A stretch of 27,388 nt of DNA, taken from DASQWC01 sp035640475 (lineage in GTDB: Bacteria > Actinomycetota > JAICYB01). Both the position numbers and the translations under genes were made by a program. How positions within the stretch are numbered: the first letter of the stretch is position 1; every line of letters begins with the position of its first letter. The stretch spans positions 1-27,388 of the forward strand of contig DASQWC010000166.1 of assembly GCA_035640475.1 (NCBI GenBank), read 5' to 3'. The notes beneath the pieces were generated by a model. That model made no database searches, was not told the DNA's origin, and saw nothing but the letters and a program-made list of their open reading frames with translations. Shown one piece after another: positions 1-8,307 of this stretch.

Positions 1-26
1 CCCACGAACGTGAGAGTACCCGCCGC

Positions 27-32
27 TAGACT
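27..32 (+). promoter_or_regulatory. Possible -10 element of a leaderless polA transcript
   Basis: TAGACT fits the TAnnnT form of an actinobacterial -10 hexamer and ends six bases before the GTG start of polA, so transcription could begin at the start codon itself. No Shine-Dalgarno sequence is visible before polA, which agrees with a leaderless mRNA. No convincing -35 is seen in the few bases available. The same bases contain the in-frame TAG that closes the polA frame upstream. Confidence 0.3.
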
Positions 33-38
33 TCCGGC

Positions 39-2669
39 GTGGGCGCCAAAAAGAAGGCGGAACGCCGCCGGAAGCTGCTCGTCCTGGACGGCCACTCGCT
101 CGTCTACAGATCCTTCTTCGCTCTGCCCGAGACGCTCGTCACGTCCTCCGGCCAGGTGACCAACGCCGTCTACGGCTTCACCTCGATGCTGATCAAGCTC
201 TTGGCCGACGAGCGTCCGGACGGCGTTGCCGTCTGCTTCGACAAGGGCCGCCCCGCGTTCCGCTACGAGCGCTTCGAGGAGTACAAGGCCAACCGCCGTG
301 AGCAGCCCGACATCCTGCGCGAGCAGTGGCCGCTCGTCCGCGAGGTTCTCGAGACCATGCGCATTCCGATCATCGAGATCGAGGGATACGAGGCGGACGA
401 CCTCCTGGCGACGATCGCAAAGGAAGCAACCGAAGAGGGGGCCGAGCTGGTGATCGTTTCCGGCGACCGGGACGTCCTGCAGCTCGTCGACGAAAACGTC
501 TCGGTGATGATGACGCGTCGCGGCATCACCGATATCGCTCGCTACGACCGTGAAGGGGTGATCGAGCGGTACGGAGTGAGCCCGGAGCAGTGGACCGACT
601 TCGTCGCCCTCAAAGGTGAGACGTCCGACAATTTGCCGGGAGTGCCCGGCATCGGCGACAAGACCGCCGCGAAGCTCGTGCAGACCTACGGCGACATCGA
701 GGGCGTGATCGCGCACGCTGCCGATCTCACTCCGAAGATCCGCAAGGGCGTCGAGGAGATGGGGGATCAGCTCCGCATCAACAAGGAGCTCGGCCGCCTG
801 CTCGACGACGTCCCGCTCGAGATCGGGCCTTCAGACATCCGGCTCGAGCCGTGGGACGACGAGGAGGTCCGCAAGCTCTACACGTCCCTTGAGTTCAAGA
901 CGCTGTATGAACGGCTCAAGGAGTACAACCTCGCGCCGACACCGGCGACGGCCCCCGCGCTCGAGGTGTCGAAGATCACGCCGCTCGCGGCCGGCGAGGA
1001 GCCGGTCGGCGAGGCGGGTGTGGCGTGGGATGCCGACTTTCTCGCCGTGTGCACGCAGGAGGGCTGCGCCTCCGTCGCTCCGCTGGAAGAGGCGATCGCG
1101 ACGTTCAAGGACTGGCTGGCGGATCCGGACCGGCCGAAGTTCGTCCACGACGCGAAGCCGCTGTACCGGAGAACGCTCGAAGCCGACGGCTCGCTCGAAG
1201 GCCTGGCCGCGGACACGCTGATCGCCGCGTATCTCGTCGAGCCCGGGCTGCCCGGCGGTTATGTGCTCGGTGACGTCGTCCAGCGCTACCTGGGCGTCTC
1301 GCTCTCCGAGGAGCAGCCGAAGGCGAAGCGCTCGAAACAGGCCGCGCTCGACCTCGAGCCGGCCAAGCCGGACCGCGTCGCGACCGCAGCGGCAGCCGTC
1401 CATGCGCTGGGTCCGGTGCTCGTCGATCGGTTGCAAAGCCGCGGGATCTGGGATCTCGCGACGACGCTGGAGTTCCCGCTCATCGGCGTGCTGGCGCGCA
1501 TGGAGCACGCGGGAATCCTCGTGGACCGCGAATATCTCGAAGAGCTCAACGAGGACCTCGGCGGGAAGATGCACGGCCTCGAGCGCAAGATCCACGAACG
1601 CGCCGGCTTCGAGTTCAACGTCAACTCCAACCCGCAGCTGCAGAAGATCCTCTTCGAGCAGTTCGGCCTCCCGAAGACGAAGAAGATCAAGACGGGGTGG
1701 TCGACCGACCAGTCCGAGCTGCAGCGGATTCGCGAGGCGCATCCGATCGTCGAAGAGCTGATCGAGTACCGGGAGGTCGCGAAGCTCAAGACCGGTTTCA
1801 CCGACGCGCTGCTCCCGTTGATCGACCCGAAGACCGGCCGGATTCATACGACCTATCTCCAAGCGTCCGCGTCAACCGGGCGACTCGCATCGACGAACCC
1901 GAACATGCAGAACATCCCCATCCGCGGCGAGCAGGGACGTCAGATTCGGCGTGCATTCATCGCGCCCGACGACCACGTCGTGCTCTCCGCCGACTACTCG
2001 CAGATCGAGCTGCGTGTGCTGGGCCACCTGGCCCAAGACGAAGGAATCCTCGAGGCCTTCGCGTCGGAGCACGACTTCCACGCGGCCATCGCGGCCAAGG
2101 TCTACGGCGTCGACGTCTCGGACGTACAGCCGAGCATGCGCGACTTCGCAAAACAGTTCTCGTTCGGCATTGCCTACGGGATGTCGGCGTACGGCGTCTC
2201 GCAGCGGCTCGGGATCGACGCCGAGGAAGCGCAGGCCTTTGTGGAGGCCTACTACGCCCAGTTCCCGAAGGTGAAGGAGTTTCTCGACAAGCAGGTCGGC
2301 CAGGCGCGCGTCGACGGATTCACGACGACGATGTTCGGCCGTCGCCGCTACCTGCCCGAGCTCGATTCGTCGAATTTCCGTGTCCGCGCGATGGGGGAGC
2401 GCATGGCGCTCAACGCACCGATTCAGGGAAGCGCTGCCGACATCATCAAGCGCGCAATGATCGACGTCGACCGGTATCTCACGGAGCACGCAGATCTGGG
2501 CCGGATGCTGCTGACTGTGCACGACGAGCTGGTCTTCGAGATTCCGCGCAAGAAGGTGGAACAGGCCACAGAGGCAATCACGCAGCTCATGGAGGGAGCC
2601 GCCGAGCTGCGCTGCCGTCTCGCCGTCGAAGTGCACACCGGCAAGAATTGGGCCGAAGCCCACGCCTGA
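39..2669 (+). CDS. polA: DNA polymerase I
   Basis: Family A polymerase used in Okazaki fragment maturation and excision-repair gap filling. The 876 residues show an N-terminal 5' nuclease domain (about 12-300, with the YEADDLLA, SGDRD and SDNLPGVPGIG motifs), a middle 3'-5' exonuclease-like domain (about 310-480), and a C-terminal polymerase domain. Motif A is LSADYSQIELR with catalytic D652. Motif B is KQFSFGIAYG, with Phe at the position that discriminates against dideoxynucleotides. Motif C is VHDEL with D829. The middle domain lacks a recognisable DxE metal motif, so proofreading is probably lost. GTG at 39 is the first start after an in-frame TAG at 27. Its neighbours rpsA and coaE are the usual actinobacterial ones. 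Confidence 0.97.
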   Translation: MGAKKKAERRRKLLVLDGHSLVYRSFFALPETLVTSSGQVTNAVYGFTSMLIKLLADERPDGVAVCFDKGRPAFRYERFEEYKANRREQPDILREQWPLVREVLETMRIPIIEIEGYEADDLLATIAKEATEEGAELVIVSGDRDVLQLVDENVSVMMTRRGITDIARYDREGVIERYGVSPEQWTDFVALKGETSDNLPGVPGIGDKTAAKLVQTYGDIEGVIAHAADLTPKIRKGVEEMGDQLRINKELGRLLDDVPLEIGPSDIRLEPWDDEEVRKLYTSLEFKTLYERLKEYNLAPTPATAPALEVSKITPLAAGEEPVGEAGVAWDADFLAVCTQEGCASVAPLEEAIATFKDWLADPDRPKFVHDAKPLYRRTLEADGSLEGLAADTLIAAYLVEPGLPGGYVLGDVVQRYLGVSLSEEQPKAKRSKQAALDLEPAKPDRVATAAAAVHALGPVLVDRLQSRGIWDLATTLEFPLIGVLARMEHAGILVDREYLEELNEDLGGKMHGLERKIHERAGFEFNVNSNPQLQKILFEQFGLPKTKKIKTGWSTDQSELQRIREAHPIVEELIEYREVAKLKTGFTDALLPLIDPKTGRIHTTYLQASASTGRLASTNPNMQNIPIRGEQGRQIRRAFIAPDDHVVLSADYSQIELRVLGHLAQDEGILEAFASEHDFHAAIAAKVYGVDVSDVQPSMRDFAKQFSFGIAYGMSAYGVSQRLGIDAEEAQAFVEAYYAQFPKVKEFLDKQVGQARVDGFTTTMFGRRRYLPELDSSNFRVRAMGERMALNAPIQGSAADIIKRAMIDVDRYLTEHADLGRMLLTVHDELVFEIPRKKVEQATEAITQLMEGAAELRCRLAVEVHTGKNWAEAHA

Positions 2670-2715
2670 CATGAAGAGCGCGCGCGTCCGTTACCTGGAG
2701 TGGGCTCATCAGGGG

Positions 2716-2740
2716 CCGGGCCGGCGCTTGACCGGCCCGG
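2716..2740 (+). terminator. GC-rich hairpin between polA and rpsA
   Basis: CCGGGCCGG and CCGGCCCGG form a perfect 9-bp stem around a 7-base loop, 47 bases after the polA stop. No T-run follows, so it may be a Rho-independent-like terminator without a U tract, or a structure in the rpsA leader. Which of these applies cannot be decided from sequence. Confidence 0.4.
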
Positions 2741-2839
2741 ACGCGCAACTACGTGCGATCGGCTAGGCTTGGTCCTGCTCCGGTGGGGGCTCGGCTCCCG
2801 CTTGGGGACACCACGTGAAGGGGTTGTTTCTCCGCTCGA

Positions 2840-4189
2840 ATGCAAGACGATCAAACAGCTGTTAGCGGCGCGCCCGCGGATCAGGATGCGCCGGTAGGCA
2901 TCCCCGGCGACGGGGATCTCGAGGGCGACGAGCTCGCCAAGGCGTACGAGGATTCCCTCAAGGACTTCGACGACGGCGACGTCGTCACCGGGCACGTCCT
3001 GAAGATCGACAAGGACGAGGTCCTCGTCGACATCGGTTACAAGTCCGAGGGCGTCATCCCGATCAAAGAGCTCTCGATCCGCCACGACGTCGACCCCCGC
3101 GAAGAGGTCAAGATCGGCGAAGAGATCGACGCGCTCGTCCTCCAGAAGGAGGACAAGGACGGACGCCTCATCCTCTCGAAGAAGCGGGCCCAATACGAGA
3201 AGTCGTGGGGCCGCATCGACGAGGTCCGTCAGAAGGGCGAGAGCGTCACCGGCACGGTGATCGAGGTCGTCAAGGGCGGCCTCATCGTCGACATCGGCCT
3301 GCGCGGGTTCCTTCCCGCATCGCTCGTCGATATCCGCCGGGTCGGCGACCTGCACCCGTTCGTCGGTCAGAAGCTCGAGTGCAAGGTCATCGAGCTCGAC
3401 CGCAATCGCAACAACGTCGTCCTGTCTCGGCGCGCCTTCCTCGAGGAGACGCAAGCCGAATCGCGTAAGGAGCTTCTCGATTCTCTCAAGAAGGGTGAGA
3501 TCCGGCGCGGCAAGGTGTCGTCGATCGTGAAGTTCGGTGCGTTCGTCGATCTGGGCGGCATCGACGGTCTCGTCCACGTGTCCGAGCTTTCTTGGAAGCA
3601 CGTGGACGACCCGGCCGAGGTCGTCGAGGTCGGACAGGAAGTCGACGTGGAGATCCTCGACGTCGATCTCGAGCGCGAACGCATCTCACTCTCACTGAAG
3701 TCGACGCAGGAGGATCCGTGGGAGGCGTTCGGCCGGCGGCACGCGCCGGGCGACGTCATTGATGGACGCGTCACGAAGCTCGTCTCGTTCGGCGCATTCG
3801 TTGAAGTCGGCGAGGGCCTTGAAGGCCTCGTCCACATCTCCGAGCTCGCGCACCGGCACGTCGAGGCGCCGGCGGAGGTCGTTGCCGTCGGTGACCGCGT
3901 GCAGGTGAAGGTTCTCGACATCGAGCCGAAGCGCCGCCGCATCTCCTTGTCGGTGAAGCAGACGGTCGAGGGACCCGAAGGCGCCGAGTACGAAGCGGCG
4001 CCGCTCAGCCAGGAGGAGTTCCTTACGCCGACGGACGCCGAGATCGCACCCGAGCCCGAGCCGGAGATCACCCCGGAGCCGGAGGCAGCCGAAGAGGGCG
4101 AGGACGAGGACAAGGATCGCGAGAAGGAGCCCGAGCCGTCCGCCGACACGCTCGAGGCGATCGTCCGGGACATGAGCCAAGGATCATGA
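2840..4189 (+). CDS. rpsA: 30S ribosomal protein S1, four-domain form
   Basis: Binds mRNA on the 30S subunit. The 449 residues contain four S1 OB-fold repeats at about 46-116, 132-198, 219-287 and 304-374. Repeats 3 and 4 carry the canonical FGAFV and GLVH(V/I)SEL signatures; the first two are more divergent, as usual for the ribosome-anchoring repeats. Four repeats rather than the six of Escherichia coli is typical of actinobacteria. The C-terminus (about 395-449) is a low-complexity acidic tail rich in Glu, Pro and Asp. The ATG is preceded at some distance by AAGGGG, a weak ribosome binding site. A 170-base gap with a hairpin separates it from polA, so it may have its own promoter. Confidence 0.96.
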   Translation: MQDDQTAVSGAPADQDAPVGIPGDGDLEGDELAKAYEDSLKDFDDGDVVTGHVLKIDKDEVLVDIGYKSEGVIPIKELSIRHDVDPREEVKIGEEIDALVLQKEDKDGRLILSKKRAQYEKSWGRIDEVRQKGESVTGTVIEVVKGGLIVDIGLRGFLPASLVDIRRVGDLHPFVGQKLECKVIELDRNRNNVVLSRRAFLEETQAESRKELLDSLKKGEIRRGKVSSIVKFGAFVDLGGIDGLVHVSELSWKHVDDPAEVVEVGQEVDVEILDVDLERERISLSLKSTQEDPWEAFGRRHAPGDVIDGRVTKLVSFGAFVEVGEGLEGLVHISELAHRHVEAPAEVVAVGDRVQVKVLDIEPKRRRISLSVKQTVEGPEGAEYEAAPLSQEEFLTPTDAEIAPEPEPEITPEPEAAEEGEDEDKDREKEPEPSADTLEAIVRDMSQGS

Positions 4190-4198
4190 AACTCCGTC

Positions 4199-4220
4199 GG
4201 GGGGGTTCGGGGGGGCGCAG
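4199..4220 (+). repeat. G-rich intergenic motif, copy 1
   Basis: The motif G7-TTC-G7-CGCAG lies between rpsA and coaE. A near-identical copy, G6-TTC-G6-CGCAG, lies on the opposite strand at 25574-25593 in another intergenic region. Two intergenic copies of a 20-base motif suggest a small interspersed repeat, although G-richness lowers the surprise. Confidence 0.45.
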
Positions 4221-4298
4221 GGCGCGGCGCGTTCGCCGGATCGCACTCGTACGGATGCCTTGAAGCGGGCGCAGCGTCCGGGAGCCACCCCGATCTAA

Positions 4299-4916
4299 AT
4301 GGCCTTCTTCGTCGGTCTGACGGGCGGGATCGGCGCCGGCAAGACCACCGTCTGCGAGCTGTTCGCCCGGCGCGGAGCGGTCATCGTCGACGCCGACGTG
4401 ATCGTCCGCGAGATCCAGCAGCCCGGTACCGAAGGGTTCGAGAAGATCGTCGAGACGTTCGGGTCCGAAGTTGTTGCCGGCGACGGCACGCTCGACCGCC
4501 TCAAGCTAGCCGGGATCGTCTTCGCCGACCCGGAACAGCGAGCGAAACTGGAAGCGATCACGCATCCGCTCGTCGGGGCGAGGTTCGCCGAGCGTACCCA
4601 GCAGCTGCGCGATACCGACAACATCGTGATCCTCGACATTCCGCTCCTGGGTGCATCAAAGTCGGGAAGCGAGCGATTCGCGGATGCCGTGGTCGTGGTC
4701 ACGGCGTCGGTGGAGTCGCGCGTCGAGCGCTTGGTGGCGCGCGGTCTGACGCGTGAGGACGCCGAGGCCCGGATCGCCGCGCAGATCTCCGACGACGAGC
4801 GTCTGAAGCTTGCGGATTACGTGCTCACGAACGACGGCTCGGTCGACGAGCTCGACGAGCAGGTCGGTGCGCTCTGGCAGAAGCTGCGGCAGACGGCGAA
4901 GGGGCGGACGGCGTGA
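4299..4916 (+). CDS. coaE: Dephospho-CoA kinase
   Basis: Catalyses the last step of coenzyme A synthesis, ATP-dependent phosphorylation of the 3'-OH of dephospho-CoA. The 205-residue protein has the P-loop GGIGAGKT at residues 9-16, the following DAD motif typical of CoaE (VIVDADVIVRE), the conserved HPLV segment and a lid-region arginine cluster (VERLVARGLTREDAEARI). The length is normal for single-domain CoaE and lacks the C-terminal extension found in mycobacteria. It lies 109 bases after rpsA, and its TGA overlaps the GTG of the next gene by 4 bp (GTGA). The nearest ribosome binding site is a GGAG about 14 bases upstream, which is weak. Confidence 0.95.
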   Translation: MAFFVGLTGGIGAGKTTVCELFARRGAVIVDADVIVREIQQPGTEGFEKIVETFGSEVVAGDGTLDRLKLAGIVFADPEQRAKLEAITHPLVGARFAERTQQLRDTDNIVILDIPLLGASKSGSERFADAVVVVTASVESRVERLVARGLTREDAEARIAAQISDDERLKLADYVLTNDGSVDELDEQVGALWQKLRQTAKGRTA

Positions 4917-5620
4917 TCGAAGCGGTCTTTTTCGATGCCGGAGAGACGATTCTCAGCCCCAAGCCGTCGTGGTCGGAGCTGAGCGCTCAAGTGCTGCAGC
5001 GGCGTGGGCACGACGTAGCCGACGACGCGATGCGCAGCGCGTGGCGTCATACGGGCCAGCACTTCACACGTGCCGCCGACGAGGGCCGGACCTTCTCGAC
5101 ATCGCCGGGGGAGTCGAAGCGGTTCTGGACGGCCTTGTACGTCGACCTGCTCGACTTCCTTGGGATCCACGACGACGAAGCGCCCCAGGTCCTCTACGAG
5201 ACCTTTTCGGACCCCGAGACGTACGACTTGTTCCCGGACGCCGTCCCCGCGATCAAGGAGCTCAAGGCACGCGGGCTCAAGCTGGGTGTCATCTCCAACT
5301 TCGAGAGTTGGTTGCGCGTCCTGCTCGACCGTCTCGATGTGACGCAGCTGTTCGACGTGCTTGCGATTTCAGGAGAGCTCGGCTGGGAGAAGCCGGATCC
5401 GCGCATCTTCAAGTGGGCGATGCAGGAAGCCGGCGTCGACGCTCCGGCGAGCGTGCATATCGGCGATAGCCCGCACTTCGATCCGGCCCCCGCCGTTGCG
5501 GTGGGGATGCACGGCGTCCTGCTGGATCGCCACGCGCGGTGGGACGACCTCGAGGACGCCGGCTACCCGCGCATCGCGACACTGGGCGAGCTTGTCGAGC
5601 TCGTCGACTCGTTAGGCTGA
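4913..5620 (+). CDS. HAD-superfamily hydrolase
   Basis: A 235-residue HAD fold with a helical cap. Motif I is FFDAGETI with nucleophile D8, motif II is the Ser in VISNFE, motif III is the Lys in GWEKPDP, and motif IV is HIGDSPHFD. Residue 10, normally the second Asp of DxDxT in HAD phosphatases, is Gly. Such DAGET/DxxGT variants occur in the haloacid-dehalogenase/HDHD3-like branch, so phosphatase activity should not be assumed. The gene overlaps coaE by 4 bp (GTGA), which makes translational coupling likely. The substrate is unknown; a housekeeping metabolite-clearing role would fit the context, as inference. Confidence 0.85.
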   Translation: MIEAVFFDAGETILSPKPSWSELSAQVLQRRGHDVADDAMRSAWRHTGQHFTRAADEGRTFSTSPGESKRFWTALYVDLLDFLGIHDDEAPQVLYETFSDPETYDLFPDAVPAIKELKARGLKLGVISNFESWLRVLLDRLDVTQLFDVLAISGELGWEKPDPRIFKWAMQEAGVDAPASVHIGDSPHFDPAPAVAVGMHGVLLDRHARWDDLEDAGYPRIATLGELVELVDSLG

Positions 5621-5661
5621 GCGCGGCCAAGTGCTTGTCGGGTTTGGGTTAGGGGGCGGCA

Positions 5662-5811
5662 ATGGCGTTGGTTATCAATTGTGAGTGCGGCTTTGTCGTT
5701 CGCGGCGCCGACGAGGACGAGCTCGTCGTGAACGCGCAGCAGCACACGAGGGCCGATCACGGGATGGAGATCACTCGCGAGCAGGCGCTCGCGGTGGCTG
5801 AAACCGTCTAG
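5662..5811 (+). CDS. Small DUF1059-like protein (49 aa)
   Basis: A short ORF starting ATG with AGGGGG five bases upstream, a good ribosome binding site. The product starts MALVINCECGF, with a Cys-x-Cys pair, and continues with VVRGADEDELV, AQQHTRADHG and a Glu/Ala-rich C-terminus. This layout (a CxCGF-type start, then a helix with an HxxxxHG-like segment) matches my memory of DUF1059 (PF06348) proteins, whose function is unknown. The ORF lies in the gap between the HAD gene and uvrB. It could be a metal-binding small protein, but that is inference from the Cys and His residues only. Confidence 0.75.
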   Translation: MALVINCECGFVVRGADEDELVVNAQQHTRADHGMEITREQALAVAETV

Positions 5812-5824
5812 ACCTCGCCAATAG

Positions 5825-5842
5825 CCGACATCGGGATGTCGG
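5825..5842 (+). promoter_or_regulatory. Palindrome in the uvrB promoter region
   Basis: CCGACAT and ATGTCGG form a perfect 7-bp inverted repeat around CGGG. It sits 22 bases upstream of the uvrB GTG, roughly where the -35 of a leaderless promoter (candidate -10 TACGCT at 5852-5857) would lie. It does not match the CGAAC-N4-GTTCG LexA box seen before uvrA. It may be an operator for another repressor, or a weak hairpin at the end of the upstream gene. Confidence 0.4.
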
Positions 5843-5864
5843 GTTCCCGGATACGCTGACCCGT

Positions 5865-7880
5865 GTGAGCGAGTCGTTCTCGTTCCGGCCCGGCTTCGAG
5901 CTGGCCGGAGATCAACCGCGTGCCGTCGAGGGCATCACTGCGGCGCTCGAAGCGGGCGAGCGCTTCGTCACGCTGCTCGGCGCCACCGGCACCGGCAAGA
6001 CGGCGACGATGGCCGCCGTCGCCGAGCGCCTTGGACGTCCGGCGCTCGTCATCGCTCCGAACAAGACGCTCGGCGGACAGCTCGCGAGCGAGTTCAAGGA
6101 GTTCTTCCCCGACAACGCGGTTGAGTACTTCGTGAGCTACTACGACTACTACCAGCCCGAGGCATACGTTCCGCAGACCGACACATACATCGAAAAGGAC
6201 TCGTCGATCAACGACGAGATCGACAGGCTTCGCCATTCGGCAACCGCCGCTGTGATGACGCGTCGAGACGCCATCGTCGTCGCGTCGGTGTCGTGCATCT
6301 ACGGCCTCGGGACGCCCGAGCAATACGAGCAGAACATGCTTTATCTCCACAAGGGATCGGTGATCCCGCGCGACGACATCGTCCGCAAGCTCGTTGCCCT
6401 TCATTACGAGCGAAACGACGTCAATACCACGCGCGGCCGGTTCCGGGTACGCGGCGACACGCTCGAGGTCCATGCGGCGTACGAAGAGTCGCTGCTTCGT
6501 GTTGAGATGTTCGGCGACGAGGTGGAGAAGCTCACGTGGATCGACCCGGTGACGGGTGAGGTTCTGGGGCAGCCCGAGGGTCTGCGGATCTACGCGGCAA
6601 GCCACTACGTCACTTCCGACGACCGGATGCAGATCGCGATGAAGGGAATCGAAGAAGAGCTCGCCGAGCGACTGGCCGAGCTGGAGGCCCAGAACAAGCT
6701 GCTCGAGGCGCAGCGGCTCCGGATGCGAACGAACTACGACCTCGAGATGATGCGCGAGATCGGCTACTGCTCCGGCATCGAGAACTACTCGCGGCACCTC
6801 GACGGGCGAGCTCCGGGGGAGATGCCGTACACGCTCATCGACTACTTCCCGGACGACTTCCTCGTCGTCATCGACGAGTCGCACATCACGGTCCCGCAGC
6901 TCCACGGCATGTTCGAGGGCGACCTGTCGCGCAAGGAGACGCTCGTCGAGCACGGGTTCCGGCTCCCGTCCGCGCTCGACAATCGGCCGTTGCGGTTCGA
7001 GGAGTTCTTGTCCAAGGTCGGCCAGGTGCTGTTCCTGTCCGCAACGCCGGGCTCGTACGAGCTGAAGAACTCAAAGACCGTCGTCGAGCAGATCGTCCGG
7101 CCGACCGGGCTCGTCGATCCCGAGGTGATCGTCCGGCCGACGCGCGGCCAGATCGACGATCTCATTGGAGAGATCCGCAAACGCGTCGAGAAGGAGCAGC
7201 GCGTCCTCGTCACGACGCTCACGAAGAAGATGGCCGAGGACCTCACCGATTACCTGCTCGAGATGGGGCTGCGCGTGCGCTACCTGCACTCGGAGGTCGA
7301 CACCGTCCAGCGCATCGAGATCCTTCGCGACCTACGACTCGGCGAGTTCGACGTGCTCGTCGGTATCAATCTCCTCCGGGAAGGCCTCGACCTGCCCGAG
7401 GTCACGCTCGTCGCCATCCTCGACGCCGACAAGGAAGGGTTCCTGCGCTCGGCGACGTCGCTCATCCAAATCATCGGCCGCACCGCGCGAAACGTCGAAG
7501 GACAGGTCGTCATGTACGCCGACCACCTGACCGACGCGATGCGGAGCGCCCTGGAGGAGACAAACCGCCGCCGCGACATCCAGATCGCGTACAACACCGA
7601 GCACGGCATCCAGCCGGAGACGATCCGGAAGAACGTGAACGACATCATTCTGCAGACGCGCGGAGATCACGCCGCGACTCCGGCGAAGGGATCCCGCCGG
7701 AAGCGCCGGACCGAAGCCGTCGAGATGCCGCTGGACGAGCTGAAGCGACTGATCTTCGTGCTCGAGGAGGAGATGAAGGACGCCGCTCGCGATCTACGCT
7801 TCGAGTATGCGGCGCGGCTGCGCGATGAGGTTCAGGACCTCAAGCGCGAGCTCCGAGAAGTGACCGGGCAACCGGCCTAG
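5865..7880 (+). CDS. uvrB: UvrABC excision nuclease subunit B
   Basis: Damage-verifying helicase-like subunit of nucleotide excision repair; it receives lesions from UvrA and recruits UvrC. The 671 residues show Walker A GATGTGKT (39-46), the Tyr-rich beta-hairpin that clamps the damaged strand (about 88-115, including SYYDYYQPEAYVP), a DESH box at D337-H340, the helicase C-terminal motifs with LLREGLDLPEV and QIIGRTARN, and a C-terminal UVR coiled-coil domain (about 625-665) for UvrC binding. The length is normal. The GTG start has no Shine-Dalgarno sequence but follows a possible TACGCT -10 by eight bases, so the mRNA may be leaderless. Its TAG stop shares CTAG with the convergent gene. Confidence 0.97.
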   Translation: MSESFSFRPGFELAGDQPRAVEGITAALEAGERFVTLLGATGTGKTATMAAVAERLGRPALVIAPNKTLGGQLASEFKEFFPDNAVEYFVSYYDYYQPEAYVPQTDTYIEKDSSINDEIDRLRHSATAAVMTRRDAIVVASVSCIYGLGTPEQYEQNMLYLHKGSVIPRDDIVRKLVALHYERNDVNTTRGRFRVRGDTLEVHAAYEESLLRVEMFGDEVEKLTWIDPVTGEVLGQPEGLRIYAASHYVTSDDRMQIAMKGIEEELAERLAELEAQNKLLEAQRLRMRTNYDLEMMREIGYCSGIENYSRHLDGRAPGEMPYTLIDYFPDDFLVVIDESHITVPQLHGMFEGDLSRKETLVEHGFRLPSALDNRPLRFEEFLSKVGQVLFLSATPGSYELKNSKTVVEQIVRPTGLVDPEVIVRPTRGQIDDLIGEIRKRVEKEQRVLVTTLTKKMAEDLTDYLLEMGLRVRYLHSEVDTVQRIEILRDLRLGEFDVLVGINLLREGLDLPEVTLVAILDADKEGFLRSATSLIQIIGRTARNVEGQVVMYADHLTDAMRSALEETNRRRDIQIAYNTEHGIQPETIRKNVNDIILQTRGDHAATPAKGSRRKRRTEAVEMPLDELKRLIFVLEEEMKDAARDLRFEYAARLRDEVQDLKRELREVTGQPA

Positions 7881-8239
7881 CCGCAGTCTCCTCCCGGTCC
7901 CTGTGTCGAGTCCTGCTTCTGCGGAGTGCTGCACGTCGGCCCGCTCGAGTCCAGCCGGGCCCAACCCTGCGCTTGCTGCGGGTTGTCTTTGTCGCCATCG
8001 GCGGCAGCGTACTGGCCGTCGAAGCTCACGATAATACGGCCGTCCGGCGAGGCATTGTCGTCGGAGCAAAGCTCGACGCCATTCGCGCCTCCGTAGAGCC
8101 GGCCCACCGGTGTATCGGTTCCGTCACCGCACTTCACGGCGTTGTTGCTCTCTTTCGAGCCGGACGGTCCGTCTGCGTGGGCCACCGACGGTACGGCAGC
8201 GAACAACAAGACAAAGGCAACAACCAATTTTGGCCGCAA
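7877..8239 (-). CDS. Small secreted Cys-containing protein, unknown function
   Basis: A 120-residue protein that I do not recognise. I chose the TTG at 8239 because GGGAGGGAG lies just upstream and the product then begins with a classic signal peptide: MRPK, a hydrophobic core LVVAFVLLFAAVPSV, and an AHA cleavage site before DG. A longer reading from ATG 8287 is open but puts 16 polar residues ahead of the signal. The mature part is Gly/Asp-rich with four Cys (in AVKCGDG, ELCSDD, TCSTP and the C-terminal GGDCG), which could form two disulfides. Related families are not obvious. It converges on uvrB, sharing a CTAG stop, and is divergent from the deacetylase-like gene. Confidence 0.65.
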   Translation of the reverse strand: MRPKLVVAFVLLFAAVPSVAHADGPSGSKESNNAVKCGDGTDTPVGRLYGGANGVELCSDDNASPDGRIIVSFDGQYAAADGDKDNPQQAQGWARLDSSGPTCSTPQKQDSTQGPGGDCG

Positions 8240-8307
8240 AGCGTCTCCCTCCCCAGTTCGAAACTTCGCGTACCTCATGAGTACCATGTCGCGGCACGGG
8301 AATCCAC

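Noticed and set aside
831..1862. 343-codon - strand frame inside polA
   Set aside because: Low-complexity Arg/Leu/Glu composition without motifs; the + strand reading is certain DNA polymerase I.
2728..2769. TTGACC and TAGGCT as a promoter pair for rpsA
   Set aside because: The hexamers are about 30 bases apart, far from the usual 17, and TTGACC is part of the hairpin loop and arm.
2423..3601. 392-codon - strand frame across the polA end and rpsA
   Set aside because: The Asp/Leu-rich text mirrors rpsA codons on the other strand; no start signal or family match.
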